Positions 44,735-53,185 of a stretch of DNA of 53,185 nt are shown here, in pieces. A program made the position numbers and the translations under genes. The stretch spans positions 1 through 53,185 of the forward strand of contig JAQGLW010000028.1 in NCBI GenBank assembly GCA_028292665.1. Direction: 5' to 3'. Under the pieces are notes generated by a model. The model worked only from the letters and a program-made list of their open reading frames with translations, was not told the origin of the DNA and did not search any database. This stretch comes from Herminiimonas sp. (GTDB lineage Bacteria; Pseudomonadota; Gammaproteobacteria; Burkholderiales; Burkholderiaceae_D). Within the stretch, counting starts at the first letter, position 1, and every line of letters begins with the position of its first letter.

Positions 44735-45235
44735 ATGACAATGGATCAGGAGACCACCGTGGTAGACAGTCCACTTGCACTGAATGAAATAGTGCCCGAT
44801 TTTTCCGCCGCAATGACAGGCGAGCAGATGTTCAAATTATCTGATTACAAGGGGAAAAATCTCGTTCTGTATTTTTATCCGAAAGACAACACGCCAGGTT
44901 GCACCACTGAAGGTCTGCGGTTCCGCGATTTATATCCCGAATTTCAAAAAGCCAATACCGAAATTTTCGGTATCAGCCGCGACAGTATCCGTTCGCATGA
45001 AGGTTTCAAGACAAAACTCGATATGCCATTCGAGTTGATATCCGATCCCGATGAAACGATTTGCAATCAGTTCGACGTAATGAAAATGAAAAATATGTAT
45101 GGCAAGCAAGTTCGTGGAGTGGACCGGTGTACGTTTGCCATTGACGGTTCAGGCAAATTGGTGAAAGAATGGCGTGGAGTGAAAGTGCCCGGACACGTTG
45201 ATGAAGTGCTCGAATTTATGAAGGCTGTTGCTTAA
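44735..45235 (+). CDS. Peroxiredoxin (Bcp/PrxQ-like)
   Basis: The 166-residue protein has the thioredoxin-fold peroxiredoxin site YPKDNTPGCTTEG with peroxidatic C56. It reduces hydrogen and organic peroxides in the cytoplasm. The second cysteine five residues later, present in E. coli Bcp (CxxxxC), is replaced by leucine, so the enzyme is 1-Cys or resolves through C110 or C132. I chose the ATG at 44735; 44741 is possible. A terminator follows the gene. Confidence 0.88.
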   Translation: MTMDQETTVVDSPLALNEIVPDFSAAMTGEQMFKLSDYKGKNLVLYFYPKDNTPGCTTEGLRFRDLYPEFQKANTEIFGISRDSIRSHEGFKTKLDMPFELISDPDETICNQFDVMKMKNMYGKQVRGVDRCTFAIDGSGKLVKEWRGVKVPGHVDEVLEFMKAVA

Positions 45236-45270
45236 TTCGCTCAACCCATTGAATCTTAAAAGAAAACTTT

Positions 45271-45325
45271 GCAGAAAGCCGTTGATAGAAAAGGTAGCCA
45301 GCCTTTTCCATTAACGGCTTTTTGC
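45271..45325 (+). terminator. Terminator after the peroxiredoxin gene
   Basis: A long hairpin pairs GCAGAAAGCCGTT with AACGGCTTTTTGC, and its upper stem pairs GAAAAGG with CCTTTTC around a short loop. A T run is included in the descending arm. It starts 36 bp after the stop. Confidence 0.7.
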
Positions 45326-45441
45326 ATTTTACGATTCATCATTTTTCACGTGGAATTCTTCGTTCGCTTTTTTTAACTCTTGGCCCTGTCACTCATGTTG
45401 CAAAAGTCGTACATCTTCCACATTCTTAGATTGAGGTCCTG

Positions 45442-47106
45442 ATGCCCCTGCCAAAATTGCCGACCAAACCCGCCGCATTGCTGTCGCCAGCTGAATATCC
45501 CAAGGCGGAAAAAGGCAAACCCGTCAAACCTTCGATCACGCTGGTCGAATCATTGCCCAGGAAGACCGAATCCGCACCGGCCGCTCGTGCCAAAACCATT
45601 GAGAAAGTACCGGAAGATAAACCACGCGGCGCGAGCAAGCCGCCTAAAGCGGTTGATACACGAGTCAAATCGAGCACCAGCCGCAAGGCTGACAAAGCAG
45701 GTGTGACCAAGCTGTTCGTGCTAGATACCAATGTTCTGATGCACGATCCGACATCGCTGTTTCGGTTCGAGGAACATGACGTCTATCTGCCGATGGTGAC
45801 GCTGGAAGAACTGGACAACCACAAAAAAGGCATGTCCGAAGTTGCGCGTAATGCACGCCAGGTTTCGCGATCGCTGGATGCATTGGTCGCCGATGTCGAC
45901 GACCAAACGATCGATCAGGGCATTTCTTTATCGAAGCTCGGGAACAAGGATGCCAAGGGACGGCTGTTCTTCCAGACCAGGCTGCAGAACGGCACGCTGC
46001 CGGAAGGACTGCCGGCCGGGAAAGCGGATAACCAGATCCTGGGCGTGGTTCGTTCACTGGAAGAGCAATACCACGGGCGCGCAGTCGTGCTGGTGTCGAA
46101 GGACATCAACATGCGCATCAAGGCGCGTGCGATGGGCTTGCCGGCTGAAGAGTATTTCAATGACCATGTGCTGGAAGACACCGACCTGCTTTATTCCGGC
46201 ATCATGCAACTGCCTGACGATTTCTGGAACAAGCATGGCAAGGGCATGGAGTCGTGGCAGGAAAACAAGCATGGCACCGGCTATACCTTTTACCGGATCA
46301 GCGGTCCCCTCGTGCCGTCGATGCTGGTCAACCAGTTCGTCTTCATGGAACCTAGGAACGGCGAAGCGGCATTCTACGGTCACGTCACGCAGATCAACGG
46401 AAAAACCGCAGTCATACAAACGCTGCGCGATTATGGACATGCAAAAAACAGTGTGTGGGGCATTACCGCCCGCAATCGTGAGCAGAATTTCGCGCTCAAT
46501 CTGCTGATGGACCCGGAATGCGATTTTGTCACGTTGTTGGGACAGGCCGGCACCGGCAAAACCCTGCTGGCTCTTGCATCGGGCCTGGCGCAAGTGCTGG
46601 AAACAAAAACCTATAATGAAATCATCGTCACGCGTGTGACGGTTCCGGTAGGCGAAGACATTGGATTTCTGCCCGGCACCGAAGAAGAAAAAATGTCGCC
46701 ATGGATGGGAGCATTCGACGACAACCTGGAAGTGCTCAATAAATCAGATTCGGACGCCGGTGAATGGGGCCGTGCCGCAACCCAGGATCTGATCCGTTCA
46801 CGCATTAAGATCAAGTCTCTGAATTTCATGCGCGGGCGCACCTTCGTCAATAAATTCCTGATTGTGGACGAAGCGCAAAATCTGACGCCGAAACAGATCA
46901 AGACTCTGGTCACGCGCGCCGGTCCCGGCACGAAAATTGTCTGTTTAGGCAATATCGCACAGATCGATACGCCATATCTGACCGAAGGTTCCAGCGGCCT
47001 TACCTATGTTGTGGATCGTTTCAAAGGCTGGTCACACAGCGGACATGTGACGCTGGCTCGCGGCGAACGTTCGCGCCTGGCGGATCATGCGAGTGAGGTG
47101 TTATAG
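45442..47106 (+). CDS. PIN-PhoH fusion protein (PhoH2-like)
   Basis: The 554-residue protein has a basic, low-complexity leader (1-85), a PIN nuclease domain (about 90-235) starting FVLDTNVLMHDP with further acidic residues EELDNHKKG and SKDINMRIKA, and a PhoH ATPase domain (about 345-554) with Walker A GQAGTGKTLLAL near 366-377 and Walker B FLIVDEAQNLT. Such PIN-PhoH proteins act on RNA as coupled unwinding and cleavage enzymes in the cases studied. It lies between the peroxiredoxin gene and pit, as a single transcript with its own terminator. Confidence 0.9.
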   Translation: MPLPKLPTKPAALLSPAEYPKAEKGKPVKPSITLVESLPRKTESAPAARAKTIEKVPEDKPRGASKPPKAVDTRVKSSTSRKADKAGVTKLFVLDTNVLMHDPTSLFRFEEHDVYLPMVTLEELDNHKKGMSEVARNARQVSRSLDALVADVDDQTIDQGISLSKLGNKDAKGRLFFQTRLQNGTLPEGLPAGKADNQILGVVRSLEEQYHGRAVVLVSKDINMRIKARAMGLPAEEYFNDHVLEDTDLLYSGIMQLPDDFWNKHGKGMESWQENKHGTGYTFYRISGPLVPSMLVNQFVFMEPRNGEAAFYGHVTQINGKTAVIQTLRDYGHAKNSVWGITARNREQNFALNLLMDPECDFVTLLGQAGTGKTLLALASGLAQVLETKTYNEIIVTRVTVPVGEDIGFLPGTEEEKMSPWMGAFDDNLEVLNKSDSDAGEWGRAATQDLIRSRIKIKSLNFMRGRTFVNKFLIVDEAQNLTPKQIKTLVTRAGPGTKIVCLGNIAQIDTPYLTEGSSGLTYVVDRFKGWSHSGHVTLARGERSRLADHASEVL

Positions 47107-47165
47107 CCAGTCAGGGCGAATGAGCAGCGTATCCGTCCTGGGTTTGCATGCTTGTGCCGTTGCAG

Positions 47166-47194
47166 AAACCTGCCCTGATCGGCAGGTTTTTTTT
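47166..47194 (+). terminator. Rho-independent terminator after phoH
   Basis: AAACCTGCC (47166-47174) pairs with GGCAGGTTT (47181-47189) around CTGATC, followed by further T residues. It lies between the convergent phoH and pit genes. Confidence 0.85.
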
Positions 47195-47205
47195 CAATAA
47201 TTGAT

Positions 47206-48213
47206 TTACAAAATCTGCGTCCCGAGCCACCAGGCGATTGCAGCCATGAACGCCGACGCGGGAATCGTGAATATCCATGCCCATACGATATTGCCGGCTA
47301 CCCCCCAGCGTACTGCGGACATTTTTTTAGCGGCGCCGACACCCACGATCGCGCCGGTGATCGTATGCGTGGTCGATACCGGAATGCCGAGTGCAGTTGC
47401 AAGGAACAATGTGATCGCGCCCCCCGTTTCGGCACAGAATCCGCCAACCGGTTTCAGTTTCGTAATCTTCTGTCCCATGGTTTTGACGATGCGCCAGCCG
47501 CCGAATAATGTGCCGAGACTGATCGCGCAATAGCAGCTGATGATGACCCACCACGGCAAGTGCTCATCAGCCGTTGAGTAACCGGCTGCGATCAACAGCA
47601 TCCAGATAATGCCCATGGTCTTCTGTGCATCATTGCCGCCATGGCCCAGGCTGTACATCGATGCCGACACCAGTTGCATGCGGCGGAACCATTTATCGAC
47701 TCGCCTGGGTGTCGAGCGCACGAATATCCACGATACCAGCACCATCATGATCGAGCCGAAAATAAAACCGAGTAAGGGCGACAGTACGATGAAAACAATC
47801 GTTTTGATCAAGCCCGAAGAGATCAATGCGCCGGTACCTGATTTCGCCACGGCTGCGCCGACCAGCCCGCCAATCAGCGCATGCGACGATGACGACGGAA
47901 TGCCGTAATACCAGGTAATCATGTTCCAGAAAATCGCGCCGATCAAGGCGCCGAACACGACGTAGTGGTCCACGACCATCGGATCGATCGTGCCTTTGCC
48001 CACTGTCGCGGCTACTTTCAGCTGAAATACGAAAACCGCGATGAAGTTGAACACTGCGGCCATCGCGACGGCGTTTTGCGGCTTCAGCACGCCGGTCGAC
48101 ACCACGGTTGCAATCGCGTTTGCAGCGTCGTGGAAGCCGTTCATGAAGTCGAATATCAACGCGAGCGCAATCAGAAAAGCGAGAACGTAAATGCTGATTT
48201 GGAGAGTGTGCAT
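47206..48213 (-). CDS. pit: Low-affinity inorganic phosphate transporter (Pit family)
   Basis: The 335-residue inner membrane protein has about ten membrane segments and the two PHO4 signature repeats: FDFMNGFHDAANAIATVVSTG near the start (in pieces of GFHDAANAI) and the later LGHGGNDAQKTMG, with PVSTTHTITG. It imports metal-phosphate by proton symport. The upstream gene on the same strand encodes its DUF47 partner, so the pair forms the usual Pit accessory operon. Confidence 0.93.
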   Translation of the reverse strand: MHTLQISIYVLAFLIALALIFDFMNGFHDAANAIATVVSTGVLKPQNAVAMAAVFNFIAVFVFQLKVAATVGKGTIDPMVVDHYVVFGALIGAIFWNMITWYYGIPSSSSHALIGGLVGAAVAKSGTGALISSGLIKTIVFIVLSPLLGFIFGSIMMVLVSWIFVRSTPRRVDKWFRRMQLVSASMYSLGHGGNDAQKTMGIIWMLLIAAGYSTADEHLPWWVIISCYCAISLGTLFGGWRIVKTMGQKITKLKPVGGFCAETGGAITLFLATALGIPVSTTHTITGAIVGVGAAKKMSAVRWGVAGNIVWAWIFTIPASAFMAAIAWWLGTQIL

Positions 48214-48338
48214 GATTTCTGTTATTTTTTATTCAGGTCAGAGTGCTGCGGCAGCATGCAGATCCGCGATGATGCCAGGCATGGATGCTATCGCCTGCAC
48301 CGGTACTCTCATGTCAACGGACTCAAGATGCCCGGACA

Positions 48339-48965
48339 TCAGGCATTTTCAACGATAATGCCTTCAAGAATATTGGCGACGTCTTCACAACGGTCGGTCA
48401 CGGTTTCCAGAATTTCGTAAATCGCCTTCAGCTTGATCAGATTGCGCACGTCCGGCTCATCACGGAACAGTTTGGACATGGCGGCGCGCATCACATGATC
48501 CGCATCGGATTCGAGCCGATCGATCTCTTCACAGACTGTCAGAACCTCACGCGAATTATCCATGTTGTGCAGCAGTCCGACGCCCGCCTTTACTTTTTCG
48601 GTACATGCCAGGCACAATTCAGCCAGGCGCTTGGCTTCGGGCGTAATGGCCTTGATGTCGTACAGCGAAATCGTCTGTGCCGCATCTTCCATCAGGTCAA
48701 GAATATCGTCCATCCGTGTAATCAGTTGATGAATGTCGTCACGGTCGAGCGGCGTGATGAAGGTTTTATGCAGCATCTCGAGCGTATTGTGCGTGACTTT
48801 GTCTGCCTGCTTTTCGATACTTTCAATCGCGTGCACACGATTTTCCAGATCATCGAAATTGGTCATCAACGCAACCATTTCTTTCGCGCCTTTGACGCAC
48901 AAGTCGGCATGCTGGTTAAAGAGTTCAAAGAATTTGCCCTCACTGGGCATCAATCGTCCAAACAT
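48339..48965 (-). CDS. DUF47/PhoU-related Pit accessory protein
   Basis: The 208-residue all-helical protein belongs to the DUF47 (PhoU_div) family: MFGRLMPSEGKFFELFNQHA at the start in the usual form, EKQADKVTHNTLEMLHKTFITPLDRDDIHQL with the acidic ExxxD metal-binding motif, and LESDADHVMRAAM. These proteins accompany Pit transporters and are thought to control their activity. It is 125 bp upstream of pit. AGAG lies before the start. Confidence 0.92.
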   Translation of the reverse strand: MFGRLMPSEGKFFELFNQHADLCVKGAKEMVALMTNFDDLENRVHAIESIEKQADKVTHNTLEMLHKTFITPLDRDDIHQLITRMDDILDLMEDAAQTISLYDIKAITPEAKRLAELCLACTEKVKAGVGLLHNMDNSREVLTVCEEIDRLESDADHVMRAAMSKLFRDEPDVRNLIKLKAIYEILETVTDRCEDVANILEGIIVENA

Positions 48966-49086
48966 ATTCGTTCTCTCTCAAGGTTAAATCGTTGAATAGT
49001 TCGTCACATGTTGCACTGCTCGTCACCGCCGCCGACAATGCGCCGTACATCGCATGCAAGGTCTCCGGACGGATATCGCGATACCC

Positions 49087-50472
49087 TTAGTCACCCTGGT
49101 AAAGTGCGGCGCCGCCGGTGTAATTATCGAATTTTGTGTACTGGCCGAGGAAAGTCAGCCGCACGCTGCCGATCGGTCCGTTACGCTGTTTGCCGATAAT
49201 GATTTCCGCCGTGCCTTTATCCGGGGAATCCGGGTTATAAACTTCATCGCGATAAATGAACAGAATCACGTCGGCATCCTGCTCGATGGCGCCGGATTCG
49301 CGCAAATCGGACATGACCGGACGCTTGTTCGGGCGCTGTTCCAGCGAACGGTTCAGCTGCGACAATGCGATTACCGGACAATTGAGTTCTTTCGCCAGGC
49401 CTTTCAGGCTACGCGAAATTTCCGAGATTTCAGTCGCACGGTTTTCGCCTGAAGAATTAGCCGACATCAACTGCAAATAGTCGATGATGATCAGGCCAAG
49501 CTTGCCGCACTGACGCGACAACCGTCTGGAGCGTGCACGCAATTCAATTGAGTTCAGCGCCGGTGTTTCATCGATGTAGAGCTGCGCATCGTTCATTTTC
49601 TGGATCGCATGCGTCAAACGCGGCCAGTCTTCATCCGCCAGCCGTCCAGTGCGCAGCCTGTGCTGATCGAGCCGTCCGACCGAACCGAGCATACGCATCG
49701 CGAGTTGCGTGCCCCCCATTTCCATCGAGAAAACCGCAACCGGCAAACCGCTTTCAATCGCCACATTTTCACCGATATTGATCGAGAACGCAGTCTTGCC
49801 CATCGATGGGCGACCAGCCACAATAATCAGATCGCCCGGCTGCAAACCGGACGTCATCCGGTCCAGGTCGACAAAACCGGTCGGTACGCCTGTGATATCG
49901 TTTTGGCCATCACGGTTGTACAGTTCGTCGATGCGTTCGACAACCTGCGTCAGCAACGGCTGGATTTCCTGGAATCCCTGCGCACCGCGCGCGCCCTCTT
50001 CCGCAATCGCAAAGATCTTGGATTCGGCCTCATCCAGCATCTGCTTGACTTCCTTGCCTTGCGGATTGAATGCCTGCCCTGAAATCTCATCGGATACGGT
50101 AATCAGTTTGCGCAACACGCCGCGATCGCGGACGATTTCAGCATAGCGACGGATGTTGGCTGCAGACGGCGTATTTTGCGCCAGCGCATTCAGATAGGTC
50201 AGGCCGCCGACTTCTTCGGCCTTGCCGGTACTGGTCAGCGATTCAAAAACCGTGATGACGTCGGCTGGTCTGGAATTATTGATCAGCTTGACGATGTGCT
50301 GAAAGATGATCCGATGATCATAACGATAGAAATCGTCCTGATGCACGAAATCCGCAATTCTGTCCCACGCAGCGTTATCCAGTAGTAAACCACCTAGTAC
50401 GGACTGCTCCGCTTCGATCGAATGAGGCGGGACACGGAGGGAATCTAATTGCGGATCTGCGGGGCTATTCAT
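49087..50472 (-). CDS. dnaB: Replicative DNA helicase DnaB
   Basis: DnaB is the hexameric 5'-3' helicase of the replication fork. The 461-residue protein has the N-terminal domain (PPHSIEAEQSVLGGLLL..), a linker, and the RecA-like C-terminal domain with Walker A GRPSMGKT at 220-227, then IIIDYLQLM and a QLNRSLEQRPNKRPVMSDLRESG arginine-finger region in pieces. No intein or insertion is present. It follows the ribosomal gene group with its own promoter at 50546-50574. Confidence 0.96.
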   Translation of the reverse strand: MNSPADPQLDSLRVPPHSIEAEQSVLGGLLLDNAAWDRIADFVHQDDFYRYDHRIIFQHIVKLINNSRPADVITVFESLTSTGKAEEVGGLTYLNALAQNTPSAANIRRYAEIVRDRGVLRKLITVSDEISGQAFNPQGKEVKQMLDEAESKIFAIAEEGARGAQGFQEIQPLLTQVVERIDELYNRDGQNDITGVPTGFVDLDRMTSGLQPGDLIIVAGRPSMGKTAFSINIGENVAIESGLPVAVFSMEMGGTQLAMRMLGSVGRLDQHRLRTGRLADEDWPRLTHAIQKMNDAQLYIDETPALNSIELRARSRRLSRQCGKLGLIIIDYLQLMSANSSGENRATEISEISRSLKGLAKELNCPVIALSQLNRSLEQRPNKRPVMSDLRESGAIEQDADVILFIYRDEVYNPDSPDKGTAEIIIGKQRNGPIGSVRLTFLGQYTKFDNYTGGAALYQGD

Positions 50473-50545
50473 GGCGCGAATTATACCTTCTCGCCTGCGG
50501 CAACAGAATTCGCCATGGCGGAATATTCCATATCTTTTTTTTCGA

Positions 50546-50574
50546 ATTATACAATCGGCAACTTATTTTATGAA
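50546..50574 (-). promoter_or_regulatory. Sigma70 promoter of dnaB
   Basis: On the minus strand TTCATA (50574-50569) and a consensus TATAAT (50551-50546) are 17 bp apart. The -10 lies 74 bp upstream of the dnaB ATG at 50472. Confidence 0.6.
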
Positions 50575-50721
50575 CTTCGCAGTTACTACTCACGCAGTTG
50601 AATCATTGCAACTTCTTTGGACGAAACAAACCATGTTTTGAAGGAGCATTCGCTGTCAGTTGACGATGACGATTGATCAGAAATTAGGCAAATTCGACCA
50701 AGTTCAAAATGAGTGGACGTA

Positions 50722-50747
50722 AAAAAAGCCGGAAACCCGGCTTTTTT
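50722..50747 (-). terminator. Bidirectional terminator after rplI
   Basis: AAAAAAGCCGG (50722-50732) pairs with CCGGCTTTTTT (50737-50747) around a 4-nt loop. It ends the rpsF-priB-rpsR-rplI transcript 15 bp after the rplI stop. Confidence 0.9.
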
Positions 50748-50762
50748 GTTCAAGCTGGTTGC

Positions 50763-51215
50763 TTAAGCATGTTCGCCGAGAACGGCAATCGTGACTTCTA
50801 CAACCACATCGGTATGCAGCGCAACGGAGACGCCGTGATCGCCGACAATCTTGAGCGGACCTTGCGGCATGCGGATCTGCGCCTTCTCGACCGGGAAGCC
50901 TTGTTTGGTAAGAGCTTCAGCGATGTCGAAATTGGTGACGGACCCGAACAGACGGCCATCGACGCCGGCTTTTTGCGAAATCTGAACAGTCAGTCCATTC
51001 AATTTTTCACCTTGGGCCTGCGCGGCAGACAATTTTTCAGCAGCGGCTTTTTCGAGGCCGGCACGTTTGGTTTCGAATTCGGCAACTGCATTGGCAGTAG
51101 CACGACGTGCCATGCGTTGCGGAATCAGAAAGTTACGGGCAAAGCCGTCCTTGACGCGAACCACCTCGCCGAGGTTGCCGAGATTAACGACTTTTTCCAA
51201 CAGAATAACTTGCAT
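50763..51215 (-). CDS. rplI: 50S ribosomal protein L9
   Basis: The 150-residue protein begins [19 protein letters not shown] with [16 protein letters not shown], the rRNA-binding N-terminal domain of L9, then a long connecting helix and a C-terminal domain ([18 protein letters not shown]). It is the last gene of the S6-PriB-S18-L9 operon and is followed by a strong terminator. AGGAG lies before its start. Confidence 0.97.
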   Translation of the reverse strand: MQVILLEKVVNLGNLGEVVRVKDGFARNFLIPQRMARRATANAVAEFETKRAGLEKAAAEKLSAAQAQGEKLNGLTVQISQKAGVDGRLFGSVTNFDIAEALTKQGFPVEKAQIRMPQGPLKIVGDHGVSVALHTDVVVEVTIAVLGEHA

Positions 51216-51243
51216 GTTTTTCTCCTATTTTCTCAGCCGTTAA

Positions 51244-51528
51244 TTACGCGGTGTGCAGATCGGTGTAGGGCAGCAACGCGAGATAGCGTGCGCGCTTGAT
51301 CGCTGTATCCACCTGGCGCTGATAGTGCGCTTTGGTCCCGGTCAGGCGAGCCGGCATGATCTTGCCGTTCTCTTGAACGAAATCCTTGAGCGTATCAACA
51401 TCCTTGTAATCCACTTGCTCAACTTTTGCAGCAGTGAAACGGCAGAATTTTTTACGCTTGAACAACGGGTTTTGTTGTTTGCGCTTTTCTTTCAGTTTGC
51501 TTTTGTCGAATTTTTTACCGAATGCCAT
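51244..51528 (-). CDS. rpsR: 30S ribosomal protein S18
   Basis: The 94-residue protein has the S18 core ([54 protein letters not shown] in short overlapping pieces). It has a longer basic N terminus ([20 protein letters not shown]) than the E. coli protein, as is usual in betaproteobacteria. It binds S6 on the small subunit platform. AGGAG precedes the start. Confidence 0.97.
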   Translation of the reverse strand: MAFGKKFDKSKLKEKRKQQNPLFKRKKFCRFTAAKVEQVDYKDVDTLKDFVQENGKIMPARLTGTKAHYQRQVDTAIKRARYLALLPYTDLHTA

Positions 51529-51575
51529 TTTTGGCTCCTATCTACTATCTGATTTGTTGGGAACAGAGTACCACC

Positions 51576-51908
51576 TCAAGGGTGGCCCGGGCGCTCTGCT
51601 TGAATCTGTCCCTCAATATTTAAAGATTCGAAATCCGTGATGTGAAACACGAGGCTTCTGCTATTGCGATTTTTGCGTGCCAGAAATCCGGTGAATCGAA
51701 ACGTCCCGCCTAATTCAGCCTGGTTGAATCGCCCTGAAATTTCACCTGCGGCCAGCGCAGCAATTTCAAATTCGACCAACCTCTCGACGCCTGCCTCAAC
51801 CTGCTGCGAACTGTGCAGCAATTTCGCTGACACAATCGGTATGCCTGCCGGGGTGTAACGTAAAACTTCACGCTCGGCAATCGTTGCAACGCATTGAAAC
51901 TGGTTCAC
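51576..51908 (-). CDS. priB: Primosomal replication protein N (PriB)
   Basis: The 110-residue OB-fold protein binds single-stranded DNA and helps PriA restart replication forks. It shows VATIAEREVLRYTPAGIPIV, and VERLVEFEIAALAAGEIS, as in betaproteobacterial PriB. The start is GTG at 51908 with CCAGGAG just upstream. Its place between rpsF and rpsR is the standard order. PriB proteins are related to SSB, but the gene order decides here. Confidence 0.92.
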   Translation of the reverse strand: MNQFQCVATIAEREVLRYTPAGIPIVSAKLLHSSQQVEAGVERLVEFEIAALAAGEISGRFNQAELGGTFRFTGFLARKNRNSRSLVFHITDFESLNIEGQIQAERPGHP

Positions 51909-51933
51909 GCTCCTGGATTATGGAAATGCGCAA

Positions 51934-52302
51934 TTACGCAGCGGGAGCCTCGGTACGATGGCTCTTGGCAGCGTCTTCTTTCTGCACAGCCTTCATCATC
52001 GGCGATGGTGCGGTCTCGGCCTTCTTCATCTTGACGGTGAGGTGGCGCAAAACAGCATCGTTGAACTTGAAGCCGGTTTCGATTTCAGCCAGAGTCTCGC
52101 TGTCGCACTCGATGTTGAGGCAGACATAGTGAGCCTTCGCGAGTTTCTGGATCAGATAAGCCATCTGACGACGACCCCAGTCTTCGACGCGGTGCACCTT
52201 GCCGCCGCGCGTGGTAACGATACCTTTGTAGCGTTCGATCATTGCGGGCACCTGCTCGCTCTGATCCGGATGGACGATAAATACGATTTCATAATGACGC
52301 AT
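51934..52302 (-). CDS. rpsF: 30S ribosomal protein S6
   Basis: The 122-residue protein begins [19 protein letters not shown], and [18 protein letters not shown] and [15 protein letters not shown] are S6 landmarks. The C-terminal tail of about 25 residues is lysine- and glutamate-bearing low complexity. The start at 52302 has AAAAGGAG upstream; an open frame to 52338 is leader. It is first of the ribosomal operon and is divergent from lexA. Confidence 0.97.
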   Translation of the reverse strand: MRHYEIVFIVHPDQSEQVPAMIERYKGIVTTRGGKVHRVEDWGRRQMAYLIQKLAKAHYVCLNIECDSETLAEIETGFKFNDAVLRHLTVKMKKAETAPSPMMKAVQKEDAAKSHRTEAPAA

Positions 52303-52486
52303 GTAAGCTCCTTTTGGACGGATTAAAAAATCGCCCACCCCGGCGTCAAGACGAGTGTGGGAAGAGGAAAACCCGAAATCATACCTGTAAATTCGGAAAA
52401 GCTCAATGCTTTCAAACCCTTATCGGTTTGCATCCAGGAAAATTTTCGCTATTTTTCTACTAAATCAGCTTGCTTTTACAGAAATA

Positions 52487-52502
52487 CTGTATAAAAATAC
52501 AG
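52487..52502. promoter_or_regulatory. LexA box 1 upstream of lexA
   Basis: CTGTATAAAAATACAG is a full CTGT-N8-ACAG LexA site, 51 bp before the lexA start. It provides negative autoregulation. Confidence 0.9.
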
Positions 52503-52503
52503 A

Positions 52504-52519
52504 CTGTCTATATAAACAG
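52504..52519. promoter_or_regulatory. LexA box 2 upstream of lexA
   Basis: CTGTCTATATAAACAG is a second CTGT-N8-ACAG site, 17 bp from the first centre to centre and 34 bp before the lexA start. Two adjacent boxes allow cooperative binding, as at E. coli lexA. Confidence 0.88.
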
Positions 52520-52552
52520 CTTGCGAGCTATCAGTCCGACAAGGCCACGCTC

Positions 52553-53185
52553 ATGATTAAACTTACCGCCCGCCAAGAACAAATCCTGAATCTCATCAGG
52601 GATGCAATCGAAAATACCGGCTTCCCGCCGACACGTGCCGAAATCGCAACTGAACTGGGTTTTCGGTCAGCTAATGCTGCGGAGGAACATCTGCAGGCAC
52701 TGGCGCGCAAAGGCGCCATTGAAATCTCTCCCGGAACGTCACGAGGCATTCGTTTGCGCGACATGCATCTTGAAAAAGGCCAGCATCGCTTTGGCGGCAC
52801 GCAAATGGCACTGCCCCACTCTTCATTGATGCAATTAAGCCTGCCTTTAATTGGCCGCGTTGCCGCTGGTTCACCGATCCTGGCGCAGGAGCACATCGAA
52901 GCGACTTACAACGTCGATCCGTCATTCTTCACTGCGAAGCCCGATTACCTGCTCAAGGTGCGCGGCATGTCGATGCGGGATGCCGGCATTCTGGATGGCG
53001 ATCTGCTGGCGGTTAAAAAATCCGATGGCGCCAAAAACGGTCAAATCATCGTGGCGCGCATCGGAGATGAAGTTACTGTCAAGCGCTATCGCAAATCAGG
53101 CTCGCTCATCGAACTTCTGCCCGAGAACCCGGACTTCACACCAATCCGCGTCGAGCCTGATCGTGACGATTTTGCCCTCGAAGGC
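52553..53185 (+). CDS. lexA: SOS repressor LexA (cut by window end)
   Basis: The first 211 residues are present and the gene runs off the window. The N-terminal winged helix domain (1-70, [20 protein letters not shown]) with [13 protein letters not shown] as recognition region is followed by the S24 peptidase domain with cleavage site A105-G106 (VAAGSP), catalytic S140 in GMSMRDAGI and K177 in VTVKRY. All residues for self-cleavage are intact. It represses SOS genes until RecA filaments trigger cleavage. Its own two LexA boxes are directly upstream. Confidence 0.97.
   Translation, partial: MIKLTARQEQILNLIRDAIENTGFPPTRAEIATELGFRSANAAEEHLQALARKGAIEISPGTSRGIRLRDMHLEKGQHRFGGTQMALPHSSLMQLSLPLIGRVAAGSPILAQEHIEATYNVDPSFFTAKPDYLLKVRGMSMRDAGILDGDLLAVKKSDGAKNGQIIVARIGDEVTVKRYRKSGSLIELLPENPDFTPIRVEPDRDDFALEG

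Overview
The window looks like a chromosomal segment of a betaproteobacterium of the Burkholderiales, most likely family Oxalobacteraceae and close to Herminiimonas. This is inferred from gene content, from operon structures such as alaA-hom-thrC and rpsF-priB-rpsR-rplI, and from a moderate GC content. No 16S gene is present, so the genus is a guess. Almost all of it is ordinary core genome, with one tRNA, no CRISPR array, no complete insertion sequence and no prophage.

Layout. Positions 1-3700 are a gene-poor, AT-richer flank downstream of a tRNA-Ser(TGA). It holds a 162-bp palindromic MITE-like element, an orphan MEDS-domain protein, a 31-codon gene, a possible structured RNA, a small protein behind a near-consensus LexA box, a decayed cytochrome c' gene and a membrane-anchored hypothetical protein. 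Positions 3840-8481 (minus) are hemW, rdgB, rph, a PP2C phosphatase and a Ser/Thr kinase. Positions 8643-12907 (plus) are yicC, gmk, rpoZ and a bifunctional relA/spoT gene. Positions 12942-17653 (minus) are a DUF3422 protein, greB, rlmJ and aceA, the last under an 18-bp perfect palindrome. Positions 18099-21451 hold a DMT exporter with a histidine-rich tail, a lipoprotein, rraA and an MFS transporter. Next come clpB, with a textbook RpoH promoter, and a minus-strand run thrC-moeA-moaD-(39-codon gene)-moaE-crcB.

Positions 28466-34148 lie between thrC and hom. The hom gene, preceded by alaA, would be expected to adjoin thrC. The intervening block carries a porin, remnants of a second porin, a decayed copy of the hom 3' end, an SDR-type threonine dehydrogenase (tdh), kbl, and a divergent XRE-cupin regulator facing kbl across a 20-10-20 perfect palindrome. 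Threonine breakdown genes have thus come to sit inside a threonine biosynthesis operon.

Positions 36954-44588 (plus) are an L-Ara4N lipid A modification operon: a Mth938-domain gene, arnT, one arnE/F-like gene, arnB, arnC, separate genes for the two halves of ArnA, and arnD. After this come a peroxiredoxin and a PIN-PhoH protein. On the minus strand follow pit with its DUF47 partner, dnaB, and rplI-rpsR-priB-rpsF. The window ends inside lexA, which sits behind two tandem LexA boxes. These boxes support reading the site at 2229-2244 as a real SOS operator.
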